A stretch of 64,000 bases of DNA from assembly GCA_963733945.1 (NCBI GenBank), contig CAVTFD010000010.1, forward strand, positions 72,281 to 136,280, read 5' to 3'. Source of the stretch: AP-15 sp963733945 (GTDB lineage: Bacteria; Pseudomonadota; Alphaproteobacteria; ATCC43930; CGMCC-115725). The position numbers and the translations under genes are program-made. The notes under the pieces are model-generated. The model was not told where the DNA came from, searched no databases, and saw nothing but the letters and a program-made list of their open reading frames with translations. This document shows, in pieces, positions 45,277-53,980 of this stretch (position 1 is its first letter; every line of letters begins with the position of its first letter).

Positions 45277-45477
45277 GTTGACAAGGATTTGGCGCAGGAT
45301 TTCAACGTGAGATATGTCGGATCGCTGTTCTGTTCCCGCGCGGTCATCCCGTTCATGAAGACGGCGGGATGGGGCCGCATCATCAACATCGGCGGCGGCA
45401 ACGCCCGCAACGCCGGCAATCTCAGCGGCGGCACCCGTAATGCGGGCCCGGTGTACATGCTTCCTGGCCTCGGATAA
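45277..45477 (+). pseudogene. Short-chain dehydrogenase, middle-segment remnant
   Basis: Only a central piece of an SDR enzyme survives: DFNVRYVGSLFCSRAVIPFMK, then GWGRIINIGGGNARNAGNLSGG, which corresponds to strands around the catalytic-Ser region. The Rossmann glycine motif and the YxxxK pair are absent; the frame ends in LPGLG* soon after. It is the relic of a gene destroyed by deletion. SDR genes often accompany oxygenase clusters like the one beginning at 45.7 kb. Confidence 0.7.
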
Positions 45478-45526
45478 GGCCTGGGTCTCCGGCGAGTTAG
45501 TCGCGGCAAGTGGCGGGGTTGGGCGG

Positions 45527-45556
45527 TCAGTGTATTACTGATCAGTGTATTACTGA
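45527..45556. repeat. Two perfect tandem copies of a 15-bp palindromic unit
   Basis: TCAGTGTATTACTGA is repeated head to tail without spacer. Each unit is itself an inverted repeat (TCAGT/ACTGA around GTATT). It lies about 150 bp past the 3' end of the leftward LLM gene and may be a regulator binding site or a minimal tandem repeat. Confidence 0.6.
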
Positions 45557-45705
45557 GCAGAGAAACCGGGGCAGAGGTTAGTGTCAGCGCAGGACCAGCC
45601 GGGCTAAGGCGCGTTGGCGGCCCAATCGGTCGCCCTCGGGCTGCTCACCGCGCCTGCTCACCCGCAAAGCCCTCCTGTGCAGATCCTTGGCCCTGCGCTA
45701 GAGCT

Positions 45706-46581
45706 CTAACGGACCGAGTTGTAGACGTCACGCCAACGCTTGATGGCTTCGATGTGACCGTCCACCGTGGTGAGGTTCGCGCCCATCGTCACGACAGATA
45801 TGTGGCTCCCCCCGGCCTTGCGCCACGCCGCGATATCGCCAGGCCATTGGTTGTCCCCGCGACTATATTGCTGAATGGACTCGAAGCCGAATGCATCAAC
45901 ATCTCTGCCGAGCTCGCGCAGCTTGGCCTCGATCCTCGCCTTGATTTGGACCGCCTCGGTTTGAGTCCGACCGGAAAACAGGAAACCGTCCCCGATCCTC
46001 GCCGCCCGGTCGAACGCGGCCTTGCTGAAACCTCCCAGCCAGATCGGGATCTGCCGTTTCGGCCGTGGCAAGATCCCGGCTCTGTCGATCCGGTGGTCGG
46101 AGTCCTCATGGTCGACCACGGGCTGTTCCCACAGCTTACGGATCAAGGCAATCTGCTGCTCCTGCCGCTTGCCGCGACGGCGAAAGTGGCCGGACATTTC
46201 GAGACCGTCGTATTCCACCCAGTTCCAGCCGATCCCGACGCCCAGGCGAAGCCGGCCATCTGAGAACAGGTCAACATCCGCGGCCTGTTTGGCGAACAGG
46301 GCCGTCTGTCGCTGCGGCAGGATGATCACGCCGGTGGCCAATTCGAGTTTCTTGGTGACGCCGGCGAGGTAGGCGTAAGTTACCAACGGCTCGTGAAACG
46401 GGTCGGTTTCTTTGTAGGGGCCGGTCAGCTTCGGGTCCCTACCTTCATGAACGGCGCCGAGGACATGGTCGTAGATCACAATATGGTCGTAACCCAGGTC
46501 TTCCGCCGCCTGGGCAAACGCCTTGACTGCCCCTGTATCGCCGCCGAGTTCAATCTGCGGATAAACTACACCAGCTTTCAT
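45706..46581 (-). CDS. Luciferase-like monooxygenase, F420-dependent oxidoreductase type
   Basis: A 291-aa TIM-barrel oxidoreductase: MKAGVVYPQIELGGDTGAVKAFAQ, GYDHIVIYDHVLGA, LATGVIILPQRQTALFAKQ and RLRLGVGIGWNWVEYDGL, with IPIWLGGFSKAAFDRAAR toward the end. This is the F420-dependent or FMN-dependent luciferase-like family. ATG 46581 is preceded by AGAGGAAG; the long frame to 46836 has no similarity. It is the last of four minus-strand genes including a Baeyer-Villiger monooxygenase. F420 use in an alphaproteobacterium is possible but not shown; FMN is an alternative. Confidence 0.85.
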   Translation of the reverse strand: MKAGVVYPQIELGGDTGAVKAFAQAAEDLGYDHIVIYDHVLGAVHEGRDPKLTGPYKETDPFHEPLVTYAYLAGVTKKLELATGVIILPQRQTALFAKQAADVDLFSDGRLRLGVGIGWNWVEYDGLEMSGHFRRRGKRQEQQIALIRKLWEQPVVDHEDSDHRIDRAGILPRPKRQIPIWLGGFSKAAFDRAARIGDGFLFSGRTQTEAVQIKARIEAKLRELGRDVDAFGFESIQQYSRGDNQWPGDIAAWRKAGGSHISVVTMGANLTTVDGHIEAIKRWRDVYNSVR

Positions 46582-46944
46582 CGTACACTTCCTCTTTGAG
46601 GGCATGAGGTTGTGTGCCAGATCCGAACCGGTCGCGTTCGGTCCGAAAGCGGCAGCCTGAACACCGGCACATAGCTTTGGCGACGACACGTTGCAGACTA
46701 ACCGGCGCGATGATGATCGCGAACTGGAAACAACGATCGTCGAGTTTGCCGGCCCGAAGGCTTTAGCTTGACCGGGTGGAGGCGCGCTCGTGGTTGGGAA
46801 CGCCCTGCGCCAAGGAAGTCGGCGCGATTGAGACAACCAGGTGAGCCCGGCTGACCGCGCACTTATGCCCCTGCGCGGTCAGCCGGTCGTCAAGTCCACG
46901 ACAGCGATGTCGGCTCCCACTGCCCGCTGCCTCTTCCTGTCTTC
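46582..46944. other. Intergenic region between the LLM and CmcJ-like genes
   Basis: About 360 nt, long for an operon gap, so the LLM gene may have its own promoter here. No gene or strong repeat was seen. A ribosome site for the LLM gene occupies the left end. Confidence 0.35.
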
Positions 46945-48222
46945 CTAGAAGAAGACAAAGGACCGGACCACGACGTTCTTGCGGCATCGCGCGTTGGCGG
47001 GTGCGGTCGGATCGACACAGGCAGTATGGAAAGACCAGCGCGAAACGGAGCCGTCGGTCACCGAGTCATAGCATTTGAGCATTGAGACCTCGGTGGGCTT
47101 CTGCCGGGGGAACCAGTACCACTCGTGGTCGGGACGGTAGGTGAAGCGGGTGGTCTCGCCGACGCGGTCGTCGTAGATCCGGTAGTTGGTGATGTAGGGC
47201 TGGTCGGCGAAGGAGGGCCAGGCGCAGAGCACGAAGGGGAACTGCTCGACCGTCTCGATCGGCTTGGCAAGGTTGATCGACATGAACCGCCGCGACATCT
47301 TCGCGTCGGCCTCTTCCTCGGTGTAGTGCTGCTGGCGCCCGAAATTACGCAAGTTCTTCGTCAGCAGCTCGCGGCAGCGCACGCGCCCGCTGTTGTCGTT
47401 CAAATCGTTGTGCACCAAATTGGCGTAATTGGCGTTGACACCCGGGTTCTTGCCGTCCTGATCCTCGGTGCGGTCGCCCTGGTAGTCTTTGTCGAAGACG
47501 TCGTGGTTGTAGACCAATGCGTCGGTCGCGTCCGGGAAGAAGTCGAGCAGCAATTTCTCGATCTCCGGGTAGTACACCCGCTCCACCTCCGCCGCATCGT
47601 AGATGTTTGTGCATTTAGATTCGAGGTGCGCCAGCGACACGCCGAGCTTGTCCATGCATTCGGGGCTGTTCGGCGAAAGGCCCGGGTAGTACTCGCCGAT
47701 CCGTCGTGCATCGCGCAGCACCTGCGGGAAATAGAGGTTCTGGCGCCGGTTGCCCCGCTCGTTCGTGCGCAGGATCATGGCTGTCCCGGCGCGCGCCGGG
47801 TCCCGCCAGATCGCGTTCGACGGCACGACGGAGTAGCTCGGCCGCTCGTACACCGTATAGGGCAGCGGCAGCGCCACGCCGCCGGGCGGAGCCTTGATGC
47901 TGTTCGACTGGCGGATGTAGTTGAGGCATTCGTCGTAGTCGCGGAACGCGATGCCCCATTGGGTCTTGATCGGGCCCGGCGGCGCCTTGTCGATCATGTC
48001 GGTAACGCGCTGGCTCTCGCCCGAGGCAATCTCCGCGAGCGCGTCGTCGAGCGCGACGGCGGTTCCCGCGTCGCCGTCACGGTTGAACGCCATATAGGAC
48101 AGGCCGCCATGCGCCGCGAACGGCTCCGGCTGCCCTGCCGTGCGCTCAAGCGGCGGCACGTAGGCGACCGTACCGTCGTGTGGGTCCGCGACCTTGTTGT
48201 CGGCGACATCAAGCGGGCTCAT
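46945..48222 (-). CDS. CmcJ/NvfI-family oxidoreductase-like protein
   Basis: A 425-aa protein with the conserved block of the CmcJ/AsaB/NvfI family: INLAKPIETVEQFPFVLC, TTRFTYRPDHEWYWFP, KPTEVSMLKCYDS and a following FHTACVDP, then a basic tail RCRKNVVVRSFVFF. Members function in secondary metabolism (cephamycin 7-alpha-methoxylation partner CmcJ; the fungal Fe/2-oxoglutarate endoperoxidase NvfI), so an iron-dependent oxygenation of a small molecule is likely. Its use beside a BVMO is unusual. The N-terminal third (residues 1-150) also has a hydrophilic linker. I recognise the family from memory of its C-terminal motif; the exact reaction is unknown. Confidence 0.7.
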   Translation of the reverse strand: MSPLDVADNKVADPHDGTVAYVPPLERTAGQPEPFAAHGGLSYMAFNRDGDAGTAVALDDALAEIASGESQRVTDMIDKAPPGPIKTQWGIAFRDYDECLNYIRQSNSIKAPPGGVALPLPYTVYERPSYSVVPSNAIWRDPARAGTAMILRTNERGNRRQNLYFPQVLRDARRIGEYYPGLSPNSPECMDKLGVSLAHLESKCTNIYDAAEVERVYYPEIEKLLLDFFPDATDALVYNHDVFDKDYQGDRTEDQDGKNPGVNANYANLVHNDLNDNSGRVRCRELLTKNLRNFGRQQHYTEEEADAKMSRRFMSINLAKPIETVEQFPFVLCAWPSFADQPYITNYRIYDDRVGETTRFTYRPDHEWYWFPRQKPTEVSMLKCYDSVTDGSVSRWSFHTACVDPTAPANARCRKNVVVRSFVFF

Positions 48223-48380
48223 GGCATACCTCCGGTTATCTCGGGCTCATCGTGGCACACATATCTTGCGTTTTCCAAACTCTGCGATCGCTGACTTGCG
48301 GCGCGACCCCGTCACGCGCCGTGGGATCGGCCGAACGTCGGTTCACCATCCCAAAGCGGCCTGTGGCCAGCGGTAAGAAA

Positions 48381-48938
48381 TCAATCTTTTAGTAGGCGCG
48401 ATACCCAATCGGCGACGGGATCGCCACTGCTCACGTCGGCCTGAACCAGCCCGTCGATCATGAAAGTGGGCGAGACATGGATGCCGTTCTGGCGGGCATA
48501 CTTACAGTGCCACTTGACCTCACGGTCGAGATCGGGGATCGCGAATGCGTCGGCAAGTTTCACGCCACTGTAGCGCTCGATCCGCCTGATGATGTCGTTG
48601 GGCGAGGCATCAAGGTTCGGCCCGCTGCAATGCCGGTCGAATTCAAATTCTTCGCGATGCGCGGCCACCGCCGCCATGACAGATTTTGCCGCTACCTTCC
48701 CGCTTTCGAGGGTCGAAGCGGCCAGGATACAGCGCACGATCACGCCCGAGTACATGTGCCAAGGCTGCGACTGAAGGCGGAGCTTGACGGTGATGCGGTC
48801 CTCGCCCGCTAGAGTGAGCAGGTCGTCAAGTTTGCCGAACGCCTTGACAGAAAACGGACAGGTGGGTTCCAAGAACATCTCGAAGAGGCGAGGCCCGTGG
48901 CCCCAGACCAGCGGATCAGCGCGCCACATATTCTTCAT
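48381..48938 (-). CDS. DsbA-family thioredoxin-fold protein
   Basis: A 185-aa protein of the DsbA/2-hydroxychromene-2-carboxylate isomerase fold. Near the N-terminus is FLEPTCPFSVKAFGKL, a C-P-F-S site with a single Cys instead of C-x-x-C, and the cis-Pro loop GIHVSPTFMIDG is near the end. A one-Cys site argues for a thiol-dependent isomerase or glutathione-linked enzyme rather than a disulphide oxidase. No signal peptide is visible. It is flanked by the BVMO and CmcJ-like genes on the same strand, so a role in the same pathway is plausible. Confidence 0.8.
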   Translation of the reverse strand: MKNMWRADPLVWGHGPRLFEMFLEPTCPFSVKAFGKLDDLLTLAGEDRITVKLRLQSQPWHMYSGVIVRCILAASTLESGKVAAKSVMAAVAAHREEFEFDRHCSGPNLDASPNDIIRRIERYSGVKLADAFAIPDLDREVKWHCKYARQNGIHVSPTFMIDGLVQADVSSGDPVADWVSRLLKD

Positions 48939-49040
48939 ACGATTTCCTCCTTCACCGGGTCGTCCGCCTCTGCCGGCCGAGAGGTCCGTGAGCGCGTGGG
49001 TCGGAAGATCACGGGCAACCGGGGCCGCGAGCGACGCAGC

Positions 49041-50681
49041 TCACGACAGCATGAAGCCCTCGTAACCGCGCGCAGCGACATCCGCGCAGAGCTGCCGATA
49101 GCGCACCATGCCGCCGGCGTAGGGCATGAAAACACGGGGCTTACCGGGGATGTTGGCCCCCAGGTACCAGGAATGCTTGGCTAGCGGCAGCACGGTCTTG
49201 CGGGCCGCTTCGTTGACCTCCGCGACCCATTTGTCCATTGCGTCGGCCCGCGCCTCGATACATTCGAGGCCGCGGTCGTTCAGGTGCCTGATGCAGTCGG
49301 TGATCCAATCCGCGTGCTGTTCGATCGCGACCGGCATGTTGCAAAGCACCGACGGGCTGCCCGGGCCGGTAATCGTGAACAGGTTCGGGAAGCCGACGAC
49401 TTGCAAGCCGAGGTAGTTGCGCGGTCCCGCATCCCACACGTCCTTCAAGGCAATCCCGCCGCGCCCGCGAATGTCCATGCGCAACATCGGGCCGGTCATC
49501 GCGTCGAATCCAGTGGCGAAGACGATGATGTCGACCGGGTACTCTGCCTCGGTGGTGCAAATCCCCGCGCAGCTGATCCGATCGATCGGCGCCTTGCGCA
49601 GATCCACCAGCGTGACGTTGGGGCGGTTGTAAGTCTCGAAATAGTTGGTGTCGATCGGCGGGCGCTTTGCGGCGTAGGGATGATCGATGTCCGACAGGAT
49701 CGCCGCGGTCTTCGGGTTCTTTACGATCGAGCGGATCTTGCGCTTGACGAAGTCAGCTGCCGTGTCGTTCGCCCTCTTGTCGATCATCATGTCCTGGAAC
49801 GCCGCCCGGAACTGCAGCCCGCCCCGCTCCCACGCCGCCTCGTAGATTTTCTCGCGCTCCTCAGGCGGTGTGTCTACAGCACGCCGCTCCTCAATCCTGA
49901 ATGCCATGCCGTTGATCGTTTCGCGCGTAACGGCGCGAATGTCGCCGGCGTGCTCCTTGATGTATTGCTGAAACTCCGCGGTCAGCGGCGCGTTGCGCGC
50001 TGGCACCGAGTAGTTCGCGGTGCGCTGGAACACGGTCAGGTGCTTCGCCGAGGCCGAGATGACCGGCGCCGCCTGGATGCCGGTCGAGCCGGTACCGATC
50101 ATGCCGACCCGCTTGCCGGTAAAATCGACCCCTTCATGCGGCCACTGGCCGGTATGGTACCAGTCGCCGGTGAAATCATTCAGACCGGGAAAATCCGGCA
50201 CGTTCGCGGTGGACAGGCAGCCGACGGCGGTGATCAGGAATTTGACGACATAGGTCTCGCCGCCCCCGGTGCGCACCTGCCAGCGGTTCGCCCGCTCGTC
50301 ATAAGAAGCAGCGACCACGCGGGTGTTGAACCGGATGTCGCGCTTCAGGTCGAACCGGTCCGCGACAAAATTCAGGTAGCGCAAAATCTCGGCCTGGCCC
50401 GGGTAGCGTTCCGACCACTCCCACTCGCGCATCAGTTCGGGAGAAAATGTGTACCAATAGACATGGCTTTCGGAATCGCAGCGCGCGCCTGGGTAACGGT
50501 TCCAATACCAGGTGCCGCCGACCCCGCCGCCCGTTTCCAGCGCTCGCACAGACAAGCCGAGACGGTCGCGCAGACAAAGCAGCTGGTAGAGGCCAGCGAA
50601 CCCCGCGCCAATCACCAGCGCCTCGAGTTCGATCGGCCGGCCGCCCTCGTTATTCGCATGAAGCATCGTGTCGTGTGTCAT
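49041..50681 (-). CDS. Flavin-containing Baeyer-Villiger monooxygenase
   Basis: A 546-aa class B flavoprotein. FAD loop VIGAGFAGLYQLLCLRD, NADPH loop VGMIGTGSTGIQAA, the BVMO fingerprint FTGDWYHTGQWP (F-x-G-x3-H-T-x2-W), GGTWYWNRYPGARCD and IIVFATGFDAMTGPML are all present. It inserts oxygen next to a ketone to give an ester or lactone, using NADPH and O2, typical of cyclohexanone/steroid/terpene degradation. It is first in the minus-strand run, and a divergent MFS transporter lies beyond it. Confidence 0.93.
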   Translation of the reverse strand: MTHDTMLHANNEGGRPIELEALVIGAGFAGLYQLLCLRDRLGLSVRALETGGGVGGTWYWNRYPGARCDSESHVYWYTFSPELMREWEWSERYPGQAEILRYLNFVADRFDLKRDIRFNTRVVAASYDERANRWQVRTGGGETYVVKFLITAVGCLSTANVPDFPGLNDFTGDWYHTGQWPHEGVDFTGKRVGMIGTGSTGIQAAPVISASAKHLTVFQRTANYSVPARNAPLTAEFQQYIKEHAGDIRAVTRETINGMAFRIEERRAVDTPPEEREKIYEAAWERGGLQFRAAFQDMMIDKRANDTAADFVKRKIRSIVKNPKTAAILSDIDHPYAAKRPPIDTNYFETYNRPNVTLVDLRKAPIDRISCAGICTTEAEYPVDIIVFATGFDAMTGPMLRMDIRGRGGIALKDVWDAGPRNYLGLQVVGFPNLFTITGPGSPSVLCNMPVAIEQHADWITDCIRHLNDRGLECIEARADAMDKWVAEVNEAARKTVLPLAKHSWYLGANIPGKPRVFMPYAGGMVRYRQLCADVAARGYEGFMLS

Positions 50682-51405
50682 TCTCGCTTAACCCATTGGA
50701 CGTCGGCCGCGCGTCTCGCGCCGACCTATCGGCCTGCCCGCACTAGGCGGCCAGGGCGGACGCCAGTGTCTTCGCCATTTTCGAAGGAATCACAATGTTA
50801 TGCATGGTCTTCGCCCCAAGATGCTCTTGCTGCGCCGAGGGCAGCATGCGCCCCCGATTGCGCTTCGGCAATCGGCGGCGCCACGCGACGCGCGAGGGTC
50901 GCCATGCCCTCCGTGCAGATCGAAGATCGGCCCTACACCCAGAAATCGATGACGACCTTGTTGTGACCGTCAACGATCAAATTGCAGGTCATCAAAGACC
51001 GGCACGGCAGCGCTGCTTCCGCGCCAATGACCGATATCGGCGCGCATTCCCGAGAGCCCTGCTATCGGCGGAGTCCGAGTTGCTCAGTGGCCCGGAATGG
51101 GTGTGCCCTGACGCAATCCCCTCGCAACCCTTTCCCCGTCAAGGAGAACTCGCCGGCGCAGCCGTCTGGAATCCAGAAGCGGGGTTAGGGAGGGGACGAG
51201 CGGAAGCGATCCGGCGGTTTTTGACAGGCGATGCCGCACTTTGCCGATGACACATCGACATCGCTGCGCTAGGCATGGACCCATGAGGGTCGGATAAACC
51301 GACCTCGCTGGTGAACAGCCGCAACGCCTCAGTCCGTGGGCAGCAGGCGGCGATCCCAGCCGCGTTTGTTCGGGTCGTCGGGTTGCCGCAACCCGGGGAG
51401 GCACC
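50682..51405. other. Divergent intergenic region between BVMO and MFS transporter
   Basis: 724 nt with no gene I can defend. Short stop-free frames exist on both strands but without a good start or recognisable family; a minus-strand frame ending at 50743 contains QEHLGAKTMHNIVIPSKMA, which looks protein-like and might be a relic. The promoters of the BVMO run and the MFS gene must lie here. The unusual length leaves room for a lost regulator gene. Confidence 0.4.
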
Positions 51406-52818
51406 ATGACCGCCCAATCGCCGATGGAGATGTCGGGCTCTTCGGCCAGCCATGTGCTTGGCCGCAAGATGGACAGCATTCCGTTCAGCTCCTACCAGGC
51501 TTTGATCATCTTCATCCTCGCCCTCGTAGGCTTCATCGAGGGCTACGATCTGTTCATGACCGGCTCGCTGCTGGTGCTGGCTAAGGCGCCGCTGCAGCTG
51601 ACCGGGACCGACATCCAGTGGCTGCTTCTCGGTCCGGCCATCATGGGGACCATCGGCGGCTTCGGATTCTCGGCGGTCGGCGACCAGTTGAGCCGTAAGG
51701 CCATGCTGCTAATCGGCGTGATTGCGACGACGTTCTTCACCCTTCTGATCCCGCTGGTCCAGAATGCCGAGCAGCTGATCGTCCTGCGGTCGTTGACCGG
51801 CCTCGGCGCCGGCGGCGTGTGGTCGGCGGTATACCCGATCGGCGCCGAATTGATGCCGGCGCAGCACCGCCGCACCTACGGTGCCGTCTACGAGATGGCG
51901 CTGGCCTCCTCGTTCACCGTCTTGCCGCTCGTCGGCGGACTGCTCGCCGGCAATCCCGATGCGTTCCGGTTCCTGGCCTTGCCGGGCGGGCTGGCGCTCT
52001 TGGTCGTGCCGGCGATCGTCTATTTCCTGCTGCCGGAGAGCCCGCGCTGGCATCTGCGGCGTGGCGAGGCGCGGATCGCCGTGGACTTCGTCAACCAGAT
52101 CATCAGGCGGTCCGGCAATCGTGTCTCGCCGCTGACCGTGGCGGCGCTTGGCGACGTTCGCGCCACCGCTCGCGAGATGCTGCCGCCCTATCGGCACTTG
52201 TTCGCCAGGGGCCAGCTGCGCTGGACCGCGGTCGGCGTGATCACCGGCACCTGCGCCGGCTCCGCTGCTTATATGACTGCGGCACTGTTGCCGAAGGCGC
52301 TGACCAACCAGGGTTATGCCGTCAGCGTGAGCCTGGGAATTACCTCGATCATCTACGCGACGAGCTTTTTCGGGAAAGGCTTCACCGGCTGGTTGATGGA
52401 GATCATCGGCCGGCGCTGGGCGATCTTCTATGTGATGGCCGGAGGGCTGCCCGGGTTTCTCCTGATGCTGCTCTCGCATACGGCGGGACCATACGCCCGC
52501 GCGTTGATGATCGCGGGCGGGCTGATCACCGGCTTCACCGTGGTGTCGGCATTCCCCGCGACTCGCCTCTACCTGTCCGAGCAGTTCCCGACGGCGTTGC
52601 GCGGCCGCGGCCATCTCTTCGGCGAGTCGGTCGGCCGGATCTTCGCCGGCGGCCTGCTGCCGTTTTTCATGGCGCCCCATACCGGCTCGCCGACGATCTT
52701 CTTCGGCACGATGCTGATCTTTGCCGCAATCGGCGCCGTCGTTCCGATTGTGTGGGGCAAGGAGACAATCGGCCAGATCGAGGTGATCGCATCCGAACGG
52801 GCGATGGAACCTGCCTGA
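51406..52818 (+). CDS. MFS transporter, aromatic acid/organic anion symporter-like
   Basis: A 470-aa, 12-helix MFS carrier with the first-loop motif GFIEGYDLFMTGSLLVL (an early Asp typical of aromatic acid:H+ symporters), GDQLSRKAMLLIG, the RSLTGLGAGGVWSAVYPIGAE motif, FLLPESPRW and later GRRWAIFYVM. A strong ribosome site (GGGGAGG) precedes ATG 51406. It lies divergent from the BVMO/LLM/CmcJ-like cluster and may import its substrate, an organic acid or terpenoid (inference). Confidence 0.87.
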   Translation: MTAQSPMEMSGSSASHVLGRKMDSIPFSSYQALIIFILALVGFIEGYDLFMTGSLLVLAKAPLQLTGTDIQWLLLGPAIMGTIGGFGFSAVGDQLSRKAMLLIGVIATTFFTLLIPLVQNAEQLIVLRSLTGLGAGGVWSAVYPIGAELMPAQHRRTYGAVYEMALASSFTVLPLVGGLLAGNPDAFRFLALPGGLALLVVPAIVYFLLPESPRWHLRRGEARIAVDFVNQIIRRSGNRVSPLTVAALGDVRATAREMLPPYRHLFARGQLRWTAVGVITGTCAGSAAYMTAALLPKALTNQGYAVSVSLGITSIIYATSFFGKGFTGWLMEIIGRRWAIFYVMAGGLPGFLLMLLSHTAGPYARALMIAGGLITGFTVVSAFPATRLYLSEQFPTALRGRGHLFGESVGRIFAGGLLPFFMAPHTGSPTIFFGTMLIFAAIGAVVPIVWGKETIGQIEVIASERAMEPA

Positions 52819-52969
52819 AGCACGCGCAATCCACCTTGCTAGTGCGACAGGAAATAGCCGGCCGGACTTAGATCCGCCAACCCTCCCTGGGCGAGGTCAA
52901 GATAGGTGAGCCCGAGGTTTGCGTTTTTTGCGCTCGACAGCAAATCGTGCCTACGAGCACAAGAGCCTG

Positions 52970-53356
52970 ATGAAAACGCCCGATTTCAGAGACCGCTTAA
53001 GTGCTGCCCGTGCCGCGAAAAAAGCTCAACTTGAGCGTGCTCGGACAATTGCGGAAGACCCCGAGAGGCTGAAGCGGATAGAGGCTCGATCGCAGATCAT
53101 CGCAGCCCGCAACAGCCGGATCGCTGAACGAGAGAGACACAGACGCGAGGTGATAGCGCGCGAAGTCGCGGAGCGAGCGGCCGCGGAAGCTGCCGAGGCT
53201 GTGGCTAGCGAGGCGGCACTCAAGGCCGAGGAGGAAGCTCAAGCGGCGAGGCTCGCTGAGCAGGAACAACTCGAAGCCGCCGAGGCGGCCAAACGCGAGA
53301 CTATTCTTGCGGCCCGCAGAGCGGGTCGGAAGGCGAAGAAACGTCGAGGATATTAG
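52970..53356 (+). CDS. DUF6481-type Ala/Glu/Arg-rich coiled-coil protein
   Basis: A 128-aa, strongly helical, charged protein (FRDRLSAARAAKKAQLERAR at the start; EEEAQAARLAEQEQLEAAEA later; basic tail RRAGRKAKKRRGY). The composition and order fit the DUF6481 family known from alphaproteobacteria, of unknown function. ATG 52970 gives the natural length; the frame upstream to 52919 has no similarity. It is the first gene of the accessory island and is followed by a dispersed repeat. Confidence 0.75.
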   Translation: MKTPDFRDRLSAARAAKKAQLERARTIAEDPERLKRIEARSQIIAARNSRIAERERHRREVIAREVAERAAAEAAEAVASEAALKAEEEAQAARLAEQEQLEAAEAAKRETILAARRAGRKAKKRRGY

Positions 53357-53393
53357 TGGTGCTGATCAGACAAATGGTTCCCGTCCCGCTCTG

Positions 53394-53480
53394 CTTCGTC
53401 GCCCCCGCGCAAGCGGGGGTCCAGGGCCACCAGCTCAGTCACCGCCGCCCCTAGGTGCCCGCTCTCGCCGGCATGACGGC
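53394..53480. repeat. Dispersed CCCGCGCAAGCGGG-type repeat
   Basis: GCCCCCGCGCAAGCGGGGGTCC forms a tight hairpin, with a GGCATGACGG-like partner end about 70 bp on, the common REP-like pattern of genomes such as this one. It lies immediately after the DUF6481 gene. Confidence 0.55.
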
Positions 53481-53626
53481 CGAGACAAGCGGGTATCAAG
53501 TGTTCGAGCTGTACCATTAAACCACATGTCCGCCTAAGGACGGGGCGACCCGTCTCCCAGTATGCAGGTAACCAAAGCCGGCAACGGCGCCGCCGGTCGG
53601 CTGCGCTGGTATCTGGTGCAGATCAG

Positions 53627-53756
53627 ATGAAAGCGGCGCTTTACCTCGCCGCAAAAGAGGCTCGACTATCGCCGGCGGCGCTTGCCGCAAAAGCTCGGGA
53701 CCAACGAATAGAGGATCGAACGGTTGTTGGACCCCCGCCAAATCAGCCCCACCCCA
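53627..53756 (+). pseudogene. Partial duplicate of the hicB C-terminal region
   Basis: About 130 bp closely match 55078-55206 inside hicB (MKAALYLAAKEARLSPAALAAK against MKAALYLAAKQARLSPAALAAK). An extra A in an A-run (AAAAGCT instead of AAAGCT) shifts the frame, and a TAG appears where the intact copy has AAAAGG. No HicB N-terminal domain precedes it. It abuts a long palindromic repeat at 53761. Confidence 0.85.
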
Positions 53757-53760
53757 GGGG

Positions 53761-53845
53761 CGTAGGATGGGTTGAGCAACGCGAAACCCATCGTTCCGAC
53801 CCGGACCCGACATGATGGGCTTCGCGACGCTCAGCCCATCCTACG
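53761..53845. repeat. GTAGGATGGGTTGAGC-type palindromic repeat, full copy
   Basis: Arms CGTAGGATGGGTTGAGC (53761-53777) and GCTCAGCCCATCCTACG (53829-53845) pair, with an inner pair GCGAAACCCATC/GATGGGCTTCGC. Nearly identical to the copy at 56565-56649. Related single arms occur in the same 3 kb. Confidence 0.85.
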
Positions 53846-53980
53846 ATTGTTCGGCCATCCCGAGCGCCGTTGATGACGGGTTGCGCCCGCGCGCCGAGGC
53901 GTCCGGGGACGTGTCGGGGTGCCCAGCGTGTCGTGTGCCGCCTCATTGCCATAGAGGTTTCGGTAGGCCTAGATGGCGGG

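Noticed and set aside
47125..48294. 389-codon frame antisense to the CmcJ-like gene
   Set aside because: Val/Leu/Arg repetition typical of a shadow frame; the minus strand has the conserved family block.
49284..50966. 560-codon frame antisense to the BVMO gene
   Set aside because: BVMO fingerprint is on the minus strand; the plus frame has no domain.
50743..50973. 76-codon minus-strand frame in the BVMO/MFS gap
   Set aside because: Partly protein-like at its end but without a convincing start or family; kept only as a possible relic in the gap entry.
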